Source: an uncultured Rubripirellula sp. | GTDB lineage: Bacteria; Planctomycetota; Planctomycetia; Pirellulales; Pirellulaceae | Assembly (NCBI GenBank): GCA_938045805.1 | Contig: CALIBL010000006.1 | Location: 37,412-101,411 of the forward strand | Length of the DNA: 64,000 bases | Direction of reading: 5' to 3' | Shown here: positions 56,676-64,000 of the stretch, in pieces | Layout of the letters: the number at the start of each line of letters is the position of its first letter | How positions within the stretch are numbered: the first letter of the stretch is position 1 | Program-made: the position numbers and the translations under genes | The notes under the pieces: model-generated | The model's database searches: none | The model's input: only the letters and a program-made list of their open reading frames with translations | What the model was told of the DNA's origin: nothing

Positions 56676-57008
56676 CCACTCTCGCTAGCATTTAACTGTC
56701 AGCCCCTCACGCGGCCCGACACTCATTCTTTATCGACCCTCCGACGATCGAAACATTAGGCAAGATTTAACGATGGTAGCGATTATGCTGATTGATGCCG
56801 GCATACCCGACTCACCGCCTCGCGGCGTGGTAACGCTAAGCATTAGTCCCCGATTGCATGGGCCTTCCGGAAAACCCCGGTTTTGGACAATCTCCCTTTT
56901 GGGCTTTCCAAATCTCAGCCAAGCAAGCAGTATTAGTGGCTCGGGGCGATTCAGAAAAACTCGCCAATCGCCTTGGCTAACACTCCGCAAGAGATCGACC
57001 CAAACCCC
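56676..57008. other. Divergent intergenic region, lipoprotein / aroA
   Basis: 333 bases. No protein or RNA gene supported; a plus-strand frame from 56773 shows no protein-like pattern. It must hold both promoters. If aroA starts at the alternative TTG 56973 the gap is shorter. Confidence 0.45.
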
Positions 57009-58493
57009 ATGAGCCAGCACGATCCATCTCGTTTCTCCTCGCAAGACACCCCGGCCGGCCCACAGAGTTCCGCGACGTCGCGTCGAATTGAAGTAGGTAG
57101 AGCAAACGAAAATCAGACGACGGTTTCAGTGATTCCAGGTGGAGAGGTCAACGGTTCGATCCAACCACCGGGAAGCAAGAGCCTGACTAACCGCGCCTTA
57201 ATCTGTGCAGCAGTGGCTCGAGGCTCGTCGACTCTTTCGGGTGCACTGGTTAGCGAAGATACCGAGGTCATGCTTGATTCGCTCGCTAAAATTGGAATCC
57301 AGGCAACTGTTTCGGATGCGGGCACCACGGTAACAATTGAGGGGCGACCTCATCACCAACCTCAAGATCCCGATCATCTCGCGGACGGGCCCCAGACCGA
57401 ACTCTATATCGCCAACAGCGGGACCAGTATTCGTTTTCTTACAGCCACCTTATCCGCAATGGGTGGAAACTATCGCCTCAGTGGTTTACCGCGGATGCAC
57501 GAGCGTCCCATCGGTGATTTGGTCCAGGCCATTGAGGAAGTCATCAATGGATCCATTACGACCGAATCCGCTGACCGCTGCCCGCCCGTCCTGATTCAAT
57601 CTCGGGGCTGGAAGAACCGCCAACTCAAAGTCGCCGGTAATGTGAGCAGTCAGTATCTGAGCGGCCTGATGATGGCAGCGCCGCTTGCCGCCAAGGCAGC
57701 AGAGGGTGTGGGACACGATCCACCTGGTGGGAAAGTTTGTATTGAGGTTGCGGGGGAATTGGTCTCCAGACCTTACGTCGAAATGACCGCTTCGGTGATG
57801 CGGTCGTTTGGAGCGGGAGTCAACATTTCGGGTGGGGATGATGATCAAAACCTTACAGTCGAGGTGAGCACGTCTGGCTACACCGGCACGCAATACGCGA
57901 TCGAGCCAGATGCATCTGCTGCAAGCTATTTTTGGGCAGCCGCGGCAATCACGGGCGGCTCCGTCGAGGTCGTCGGTTTAACACCATCGGCAATGCAGGG
58001 CGATGTGGGGTTTTGCAACGTTCTTCAACAGATGGGTTGCAACCTCGAAGTTGGCTCAAACAGCATGACCATCTCGGGTCGCGCCAAAAACGGTGTCGAT
58101 GTCGACATGAATCAGATCAGCGACACGGTCCAGACCCTTGCCGTGGTCGCTCTTTTTGCTGAGGGTCCCACGCGCATCCGAGGGGTAGCACACAATCGAT
58201 TCAAAGAAACCGATCGAATCGGCGACCTCGCATGCGAGCTACGGAAACTCGGTGCCACCGTGACCGAACATGAAGACGGACTGACCATCGAAGCAAACGA
58301 CCCCGACCTTCATGGAAACACGCTTGATACCTACCAAGATCATCGCATGGCGATGAGTCTTGCGCTCGCGGGTCTAAAAATCCCTGACGTTCAGATCCGC
58401 AACCCATCTTGCACTGCCAAGACTTATCCGGATTTCTTCGCGGATCTCGAGCAGCTTATCGGACGCTCGCATCACTGGCGTTCGAACAAGTGA
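57009..58493 (+). CDS. aroA: 3-phosphoshikimate 1-carboxyvinyltransferase (EPSP synthase)
   Basis: 494 aa from ATG 57009; a TTG at 56973 is in frame and equally lacks a ribosome-binding site. Joins shikimate-3-phosphate and PEP in aromatic amino acid synthesis. Seen: SIQPPGSKSLTNRALI, IANSGTSIRFLTA, GLPRMHERPIGDL, ASAASYFWAAAAITGG, RIRGVAHNRFKETDRIG and TYQDHRMAMSLALAG. The PPGSKS, NSGTS and KETDR residues of the active site are intact. The N-terminal extension of about 40 residues before the enzyme domain (Ser/Thr/Pro-rich) is longer than usual. Confidence 0.94.
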   Translation: MSQHDPSRFSSQDTPAGPQSSATSRRIEVGRANENQTTVSVIPGGEVNGSIQPPGSKSLTNRALICAAVARGSSTLSGALVSEDTEVMLDSLAKIGIQATVSDAGTTVTIEGRPHHQPQDPDHLADGPQTELYIANSGTSIRFLTATLSAMGGNYRLSGLPRMHERPIGDLVQAIEEVINGSITTESADRCPPVLIQSRGWKNRQLKVAGNVSSQYLSGLMMAAPLAAKAAEGVGHDPPGGKVCIEVAGELVSRPYVEMTASVMRSFGAGVNISGGDDDQNLTVEVSTSGYTGTQYAIEPDASAASYFWAAAAITGGSVEVVGLTPSAMQGDVGFCNVLQQMGCNLEVGSNSMTISGRAKNGVDVDMNQISDTVQTLAVVALFAEGPTRIRGVAHNRFKETDRIGDLACELRKLGATVTEHEDGLTIEANDPDLHGNTLDTYQDHRMAMSLALAGLKIPDVQIRNPSCTAKTYPDFFADLEQLIGRSHHWRSNK

Positions 58494-58572
58494 TGGTATG
58501 GATCGACGTCATCTCATGACTCCAATTGCTCCCCAACCAACGCTTTGCCCTCTGAACTCATCGCTTGCCCGC

Positions 58573-59544
58573 TTACTTGTAATTCGGCGTAGGCGGTCGG
58601 TAATCACTTAGTTGAATACTCTGAAACCAATCAATCGTTTTAGCGAGCCCTTCCCTCAACATCACCTTCGGCTCCCAGTCGAGCTTCTCCTTGGCGAGTG
58701 AAATATCAGGTCGCCTCCGTGTTGGGTCATCCGAGGGTAATGGCTCGAACACCAACTCACTGCGTGATCCAGAAAGTTCAATCACGGTCTCCGCCAACTC
58801 ACGAATCGTGAACTCAATTGGATTTCCAATATTCACTGGCCCGACAAAATCGCTACCGACATTCATCATCGAAATCATTCCGCTGACCAAGTCGTCTCGG
58901 TAACAAAACGATCGTGTCTGAGTCCCCTCACCGAAGATGGTGATTGGCTCATGATTTAGTGCCTGACGAATAAAATTTGATACGACCCGCCCATCGAACG
59001 GATGCATCCGTGGCCCATACGTATTGAAAATACGTATGATTCGAATATCGACACCGTTGCTACGGTGGTAGTCCATAAACAGCGTTTCAGCGACCCGTTT
59101 CCCCTCGTCATAACACGCTCGAATACCAATTGGATTCACGCTCCCGCGATAGCTTTCCACTTGCGGATGCACTTCAGGGTCACCGTAAACTTCACTGGTA
59201 CTCGCTTGAAGGATCCGAGCACCACACCGTTTAGCCATCCCGAGTAGATTGATCGCCCCCATCACGCTCGTCTTAATTGTCTTAATGGGGTTGTACTGAT
59301 AGTGCCCCGGCGCAGCAGGGCAGGCAAGATTGTAAATCTGATCTACTTCCAAAAAGATGGGCAGCGTCACATCATGGCGCAACAGCTCAAAATTGGGCCG
59401 ACCAAGCAGATGAGACACATTCGATTTTTGGCTGGTAAAGAAATTATCCAAACAAATCACATCATGCCCATCCTCAACCAAACGCTCGCACAGATGCGAA
59501 CCGAGAAATCCTGCACCGCCGGTCACCAGAATACGCTGAATCAT
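58573..59544 (-). CDS. UDP-glucuronate decarboxylase-like NAD-dependent epimerase/dehydratase
   Basis: 323 aa, extended SDR family. Makes UDP-xylose from UDP-glucuronate in the UXS subfamily. Seen: [18 protein letters not shown] (NAD-binding GxxGxxG), [54 protein letters not shown], the catalytic YDEGKR Tyr/Lys pair (normally YxxxK), [21 protein letters not shown] and [12 protein letters not shown]. The DVTLP and TSEVYGDP motifs match UXS rather than GalE. Likely supplies sugars for exopolysaccharide. Convergent with aroA, 80 bases away. Confidence 0.9.
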   Translation of the reverse strand: MIQRILVTGGAGFLGSHLCERLVEDGHDVICLDNFFTSQKSNVSHLLGRPNFELLRHDVTLPIFLEVDQIYNLACPAAPGHYQYNPIKTIKTSVMGAINLLGMAKRCGARILQASTSEVYGDPEVHPQVESYRGSVNPIGIRACYDEGKRVAETLFMDYHRSNGVDIRIIRIFNTYGPRMHPFDGRVVSNFIRQALNHEPITIFGEGTQTRSFCYRDDLVSGMISMMNVGSDFVGPVNIGNPIEFTIRELAETVIELSGSRSELVFEPLPSDDPTRRRPDISLAKEKLDWEPKVMLREGLAKTIDWFQSIQLSDYRPPTPNYK

Positions 59545-59634
59545 CTTTTCCTCTTAACGGCAAAAAACAAACTCACGGACGCACGAAAATCGAGTTCTCA
59601 GGACTGGTGTTTCGAAAACCAACAAGCAAAAACG

Positions 59635-60498
59635 TCAAAGTTCGATCACACGGTTATCGATCAATCGTGTTGCCCCGACCTTGGCCGCGATCAAAGCAAC
59701 TGCTGGTCGATCTAACTCGGAGATCGGCTCAAGCGACTCCGCATCTACAACAACCGCGTAGTCAACCGAATCCACACAAGCTGAATCCGACACTCCATCA
59801 CCCATTAGGCATTTGAGCAAACTTGCCTGCAGTCGCTCAACATTTCGCTCTCCCTGACGTACCTCGCTCACCAGTTGATCGAGTGAACGTGGAATCACCA
59901 ACGCCGATTGACGTTCGGCATCACTCAAGTACCGATTCCGGCTACTCATTGCCAGCCCGTCCGAATCACGCACGATCTCACCGGCGAGGATACGAATCGG
60001 CAGATTCAAGTCCTCCACCATCGACTCGATGACTCGCCACTGCTGGTAATCTTTTCGACCAAATACCGCCACATCGCAAGGCAGGCATTGAAACAGTTTC
60101 AGGACGATCGTGCAGACCCCGCCGAAATGCTCGGGGCGGTACTGTCCTTCGAAGCGATTGGCAACTCGCGGTGGCAAAACCGATGTGGTACAGCCTTCGG
60201 GATACATTGAGGCCACCTCGGGAACGAACACAGCATCCGTACCGAGCGACCTTAAACGAGAGAGATCTTGATCGAGCGTTCGCGGGTACTGATCTAAATC
60301 TTCATGGGGCGCAAACTGAGTGGGATTCACAAAGATGGTTGCAGAGACACGGTCGCAATATTGCTTTCCAATCTCAACTAAAGAAAGGTGTCCGTCATGA
60401 AGAGCACCCATCGTTGGCACAACCGCGACGCTCCGGCCCTCGCGCTGCTGCCGCAGGACGTAACTTCGAGCATCGGCGGGCGTGTGCAGAATCTCCAT
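59635..60498 (-). CDS. panC: Pantothenate synthetase
   Basis: 287 aa from ATG 60498, with GGAG 9 bases upstream; a TTG at 60513 is less well spaced. Condenses pantoate and beta-alanine with ATP in coenzyme A synthesis. Seen: VAVVPTMGALHDGHLSLV (HxGH ATP site), ATIFVNPTQFAPHEDLDQYPR, FGGVCTIVLKLFQ, VFGRKDYQQWRVIE and MSSRNRYLSD, all family hallmarks. Cytoplasmic dimer. The DUF151 gene ends about 110 bases upstream on the same strand. Confidence 0.95.
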   Translation of the reverse strand: MEILHTPADARSYVLRQQREGRSVAVVPTMGALHDGHLSLVEIGKQYCDRVSATIFVNPTQFAPHEDLDQYPRTLDQDLSRLRSLGTDAVFVPEVASMYPEGCTTSVLPPRVANRFEGQYRPEHFGGVCTIVLKLFQCLPCDVAVFGRKDYQQWRVIESMVEDLNLPIRILAGEIVRDSDGLAMSSRNRYLSDAERQSALVIPRSLDQLVSEVRQGERNVERLQASLLKCLMGDGVSDSACVDSVDYAVVVDAESLEPISELDRPAVALIAAKVGATRLIDNRVIEL

Positions 60499-60608
60499 CT
60501 CCTCGTTCTCCAACCCTCATGGTTCATCAAGCGGCAACATCAATCAGCTCATGCCTTGGTTCACCAAATCTATTTCAACAAACAAAGCTTCGCACCACCA
60601 CTGAAGAC

Positions 60609-61022
60609 CTACGACTGATTCGCCGCTAACTCAAAAACTTCTTCTTCAACAAAAATTGGTAACGAAGGGCTGAAGGTTACCGCCACTGCAATCGCGTCAC
60701 TTGGACGTGCATCGACTTCCGCTAAGGAGCCATCGGCACGTCGCAGCATTAACTTTGCGAAGTAGGTGCCTTTCTCGTAGTGACTGATCAGAACGTGATC
60801 CACCTCAGCGTCAAACGCCTCGGCAACACTGACAATTAGATCATGCGTCAATGGCCGCGGCGGCTCAAACCCCTCGCTAACACGACGGTCAATGTTAGTG
60901 GCCTCGAAGATCCCGATCAGGATAGGAAACTCACGATCACCATCCACCTCTTTCAGGTAGATCACCTGATTTTCGGTCAACTCGGAGATGATAATTCGTG
61001 TCAAACGCGTTTGAACAGCCAT
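60609..61022 (-). CDS. DUF151 (bifunctional nuclease) domain protein
   Basis: 137 aa, close to a bare DUF151 domain. Family members in plants and Thermotoga have nuclease activity; in bacteria the role is mostly unproven. Seen: IIISELTENQVIYLKEVDGDREFPILIGIFEA and, near the C-terminus, VDARPSDAIAVAV with the conserved SDAIA segment. The characteristic RPLTHDL stretch (about residues 55-61) is present. Soluble, no signal peptide. Lies between glgB and panC, all on the minus strand, so a shared transcript is plausible. Confidence 0.9.
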   Translation of the reverse strand: MAVQTRLTRIIISELTENQVIYLKEVDGDREFPILIGIFEATNIDRRVSEGFEPPRPLTHDLIVSVAEAFDAEVDHVLISHYEKGTYFAKLMLRRADGSLAEVDARPSDAIAVAVTFSPSLPIFVEEEVFELAANQS

Positions 61023-61142
61023 GAATTCCCGTCACATTCTCACATACCAAGAAAAGAACAACGCCTCGAAGGGGTACTCGCGGCCAATCAAGGAGACAAG
61101 TATACCGTGACCGACCTCAAACACCCACTCCAATGGTTTCGG

Positions 61143-63068
61143 TCAACTTTCCGTCGAAGCTTCCTCCCAGCGGAACACGGTGACCGCTAGGGGAGGCATG
61201 ACAACCGAAATACAGTCGGGTTGACCGTGATGTGGTTCCCCAAGCGTTGTAGCTCCGGGAAAATTACCCACGTTGGATCCACCGTAGATTTCGCTATCGC
61301 TATTAAATCGCTCGCGCCAAAAACCAGACATCGGTACCCCAACTCGATAGTCATAGCGGACAACCGGTGTGAAATTACAACAAACGAGGATCGGTGGGTC
61401 ACCACTATCCGACTTGCGCAGAAACACCAACGTGCTGTCTTCCGCGTTCATGCAATCAATCCACTGAAATCCCTCGCTGCGAAAGTCAAGTTCATGCAGA
61501 GCGGGGTTCTCATTGACTAACAAATTCAAGTCCGCCACGATCTGCTGAATTCCACGGTGAGATTTAAAATCCAACAACTCCCACTGCGGACCATCGTCGT
61601 GGTTCCACTCTTTCCACTGCGCCAACTCATTGCCCATGAACAGTAAATTCTTACCCGGGTGCATCCACATGTAAGAATATAATAGGCGAAGGTTCGCAAA
61701 CTTTTGCCACAAATCGCCGGGCATCTGGGCGATGAGGGATCCCTTTCCGTGAACCACCTCGTCATGCGAGAGAGGCAAAACGAAGTTTTCGGTAAACGCG
61801 TAGATCAAGCTGAAAGAAAGGTCGTTCTGGTGGTGACTGCGGTGAATGGGCTCGCGATTCATGTAGGTCAACGTGTCGTTCATCCACCCCATGTTCCACT
61901 TACAATCGAATCCGAGACCGCCATCGGCCACCGGCCTCGAAACGCCGGGCCATGCTGTTGATTCCTCGGCAATGGTTATCACACCAGGGCAATAATCCGA
62001 GATCGCCTGATTCGCCTCACGAAGAAACTGGATCGCTTCTAAGTTTTCACGCCCGCCATGCTCATTGGGCAACCAATCGTCGTGTCCACGGCTGTAATCG
62101 AGATAAAGCATCGATGCGACGGCATCAACTCTCAAACCATCGATGTGGTAACGATCCAGCCAGAATAGCGCGTTGGAAACGAGAAAATTACGAACCTCAT
62201 TTCGACCGTAATTAAAAATCAAGGTACCCCAGTCCGGATGCTCACCCCGTCTAGAATCCTCATGCTCGTATAAGGCGGTTCCATCAAATCGCGCTAAGCC
62301 GTGCCGATCCTTCGGGAAGTGCGCCGGCACCCAGTCAATGATGACCCCAATCCCCTGTTGATGTAGATAATTAACAAAGTACATGAAGTCTTCAGGCGAA
62401 CCATGACGCGCGGTCGGCGCGAAGTATCCCACCGTCTGATATCCCCAAGACCCGGTGTAGGGATGCTCACTGACCGGCATCAACTCGACATGGGTGAAAT
62501 TCATGCGATGGCAATAATCGGAAAGCCGACGGGCCAGATAGGGGTAATCCAACCATCCGTTCTTGCGTCCTTTACCCTTCTGCCAGCTTCCTAGATGCAC
62601 CTCATAGACATTCATGGGCGACTTCAAAGGATCTCGCTCCCGGCGCCGACTCATCCAATCCTGATCCTGCCACTGGTACCCGTTTAGGTCGGTTACCACC
62701 GACGCTGTCAGCGGCGGCAGTTCCGCAGCGAACCCCATGGGATCCGCCTTGTCGCACCAGAGACCATTTGAATCTTGGACTCGAAACTTGTATCGATCAC
62801 CAGTTTTTGCCGCGTCGACCTGAAACTCCCAAATCCCGAGGTCATCGACCGGTTGAGCGGTGATGCTACGCCCATCCCAGCCATTGAAATCCCCAACGAT
62901 TTGAACCTGTCTTGCATTGGGTGCCCAAACCGAGAAATGAACTCGCTTGCTACCTTCTCGTTCAACGATCTGTGCGCCAAGTTTTTCATACAGGCGATGA
63001 TGTTGACCCTCGCCGATCAAATGCCGGTCGAGTTCGCTAAAAATGGAAGGAAAGGAAGAAGCATCCAT
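61143..63068 (-). CDS. glgB: 1,4-alpha-glucan branching enzyme
   Basis: 641 aa from ATG 63068; the frame is open to 63149 without family support there. Introduces alpha-1,6 branches into glycogen (GH13_9, CBM48). N-terminal CBM48: VHFSVWAPNARQVQIVGDFNGWDG. Catalytic barrel: MNVYEVHLGSWQKG, HVELMPVSEHPYTGSWGYQTVGYF, GLRVDAVASMLYLDYSR (nucleophile Asp), VITIAEESTAWPGV (acid/base Glu) and LPLSHDEVVHGKGS (stabilising Asp). C-terminal beta domain ends the protein. No glgA, glgC or glgX is seen in the window, so glycogen genes are dispersed. Cytoplasmic. Confidence 0.95.
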   Translation of the reverse strand: MDASSFPSIFSELDRHLIGEGQHHRLYEKLGAQIVEREGSKRVHFSVWAPNARQVQIVGDFNGWDGRSITAQPVDDLGIWEFQVDAAKTGDRYKFRVQDSNGLWCDKADPMGFAAELPPLTASVVTDLNGYQWQDQDWMSRRRERDPLKSPMNVYEVHLGSWQKGKGRKNGWLDYPYLARRLSDYCHRMNFTHVELMPVSEHPYTGSWGYQTVGYFAPTARHGSPEDFMYFVNYLHQQGIGVIIDWVPAHFPKDRHGLARFDGTALYEHEDSRRGEHPDWGTLIFNYGRNEVRNFLVSNALFWLDRYHIDGLRVDAVASMLYLDYSRGHDDWLPNEHGGRENLEAIQFLREANQAISDYCPGVITIAEESTAWPGVSRPVADGGLGFDCKWNMGWMNDTLTYMNREPIHRSHHQNDLSFSLIYAFTENFVLPLSHDEVVHGKGSLIAQMPGDLWQKFANLRLLYSYMWMHPGKNLLFMGNELAQWKEWNHDDGPQWELLDFKSHRGIQQIVADLNLLVNENPALHELDFRSEGFQWIDCMNAEDSTLVFLRKSDSGDPPILVCCNFTPVVRYDYRVGVPMSGFWRERFNSDSEIYGGSNVGNFPGATTLGEPHHGQPDCISVVMPPLAVTVFRWEEASTES

Positions 63069-63355
63069 GACAATATCTACTTTGAAATCATCCTGCTCAT
63101 AGGTAAGGCGTTTATCTGATCGCAACGCCGCGCACCGATTAACGGCCACCGCAATTAGCCTATCGTAACCTTCCTACGCACCGATTACCGCAGCGAGAGT
63201 TACAAGAAATGCAAACCAATCTCTAAGGTGAAAACGCTCTCTCAAAAGCGACGAACAAAGGTGCGATTTCCCACCGCTTCATCGCTACAAGCTGACAAAT
63301 ACCAACGACTACTCAAATCTCGTCTCGTAGTTCGCTACGTCGGCCAAACAGGGCT

Positions 63356-64000
63356 CTAGAAAAGGTCCTTAGAATCGAATCGCGCCTTCGCTGGTGGGCT
63401 CGCCTGTTTTGCAACATCACCCAGCAACCACCGGCGTAATCCATCTCGATCGGTCGAGCCGGATCGGGGACTTGGCGGATAATCGTTGTGGGGTCGATCG
63501 ATACGGTCCCATGCGTTGGTCCCTTCCCAAGCACCCCGATTCCGAGCGACCGCACGACTTGGTGGCTGAATCATCGAGTGATCCGAACTGCGTGCGTTCT
63601 GCGTCAAATCATTGCTTCTTCCACCGCTGACCAACCGAGAGGAAATCAAGCAGGCCTGAACACAATGGATTTCGAGCGCTCGATCAACTCGACGCCAAAG
63701 ATCGGCATGCTGAACATCCATTCGACGGCCAAAATGCTCCCACTGGAACCCGCTGGCTCTCCAACGAGGAAGCGAGTCAGACAGGGAGCGAATGAGGTAC
63801 CGGTTATTACTAAGAAGTAGTACCGATGCAGGTCCGTCGATCGATTCAAGTCCACGAACCGCCGCGAGCAAGGTCAGGCGATTCAGGTCACCTGTCTCCA
63901 CATCTTCGGCATCGAGAACAGAGTCGCCGGAAGCGGTCTCGAGTGCGAAAGACCATCTGCCATCATCAACCGAATGAGACTGCGCCTGGCAGACAAGTAG
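63356..64000 (-). CDS. RNase H-fold protein, possibly catalytically inactive (partial, N-terminus beyond window)
   Basis: 214 codons read in frame from the right edge to a stop at 63356. The RNase HI-like pattern is clear: LNRLTLLAAVRGLESI, corresponding to NNRMELMAAI; VLLLSNNRYLIRSL, corresponding to the TDSQYV strand; and DLWRRVDRALEIH, corresponding to DLWQRLDAAL. The catalytic acids look replaced: T instead of E in the NRxEL motif, N instead of D in the strand SNNRY, and Q in the first strand (LLVCQAQS) where DG is expected. The tail of about 80 residues is basic, Pro/Ser/Arg-rich. It therefore resembles planctomycete RNase H-like proteins, perhaps a nucleic-acid-binding protein without activity. 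Only part of the gene is present. Confidence 0.7.
   Translation of the reverse strand, partial: LLVCQAQSHSVDDGRWSFALETASGDSVLDAEDVETGDLNRLTLLAAVRGLESIDGPASVLLLSNNRYLIRSLSDSLPRWRASGFQWEHFGRRMDVQHADLWRRVDRALEIHCVQACLISSRLVSGGRSNDLTQNARSSDHSMIQPPSRAVARNRGAWEGTNAWDRIDRPHNDYPPSPRSGSTDRDGLRRWLLGDVAKQASPPAKARFDSKDLF

Overview
The window looks like a chromosomal segment of a planctomycete, most likely in the Pirellulales (Rhodopirellula/Rubripirellula type). This rests on gene content: DUF1080, DUF1552, DUF1592 and DUF3179 proteins, two secreted sulfatases, Tat-exported Gfo/Idh/MocA and sugar-isomerase-like proteins, a tetrahydromethanopterin (H4MPT) C1 gene (mch), a selenium cluster, and many weak or absent Shine-Dalgarno sites. 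I saw no rRNA, tRNA, IS element, prophage, CRISPR array or replication origin. Both ends cut a gene: larA on the left (C-terminus missing) and an RNase H-like gene on the right (N-terminus missing).

Layout. 1-8.5 kb: larA fragment, a DUF1080-glucose dehydrogenase fusion, a DUF3179 gene with a Cys-rich unknown, then exported minus-strand genes (PQQ-type propeller, peroxiredoxin, sugar-isomerase-like). 8.6-13.5 kb: an alpha/beta-hydrolase-like gene abutting tail-to-tail with a tightly coupled operon mch / ATP-grasp ligase / OleC-like adenylating enzyme. 13.8-18.3 kb: def-fmt, a sulfatase and a type III polyketide synthase. 18.4-25.6 kb: a dicarboxylate symporter diverging from selB-selA-selD, whose SelD carries an FAD/NAD(P) oxidoreductase domain. 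25.8-32.1 kb: Gfo/Idh oxidoreductase, a leucine-rich-repeat lipoprotein and leuS.

32.2-45.1 kb is the most unusual part: a minus-strand run of six exported or membrane-bound genes. A DUF1592-type cytochrome protein and a DUF1552 protein are followed, across a 25-bp perfect dyad, by four tightly coupled genes: a 1087-aa DUF4175-like membrane/coiled-coil protein, a 258-aa secreted unknown, an alpha/alpha-toroid (squalene-cyclase/prenyltransferase-like) protein and a 1088-aa protein with tandem small beta repeats and a TlpA-like thioredoxin domain lacking the CxxC cysteines. I consider the four-gene block the best candidate for an undescribed system.

45.3-64 kb: a hotdog thioesterase, a tandem ACT protein, a DUF58/von Willebrand A pair without its usual MoxR ATPase, a second sulfatase with a canonical formylglycine motif, a gingipain-like C25 peptidase, pdxA, a polytopic membrane protein, a small lipoprotein, aroA, a UDP-glucuronate-decarboxylase-like gene, panC, a DUF151 protein, glgB and the RNase H-like fragment. 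Where the longest reading frame is not the likely gene start, I moved the start to the position supported by a ribosome-binding site, a start/stop overlap or a signal peptide, and say so in each entry.
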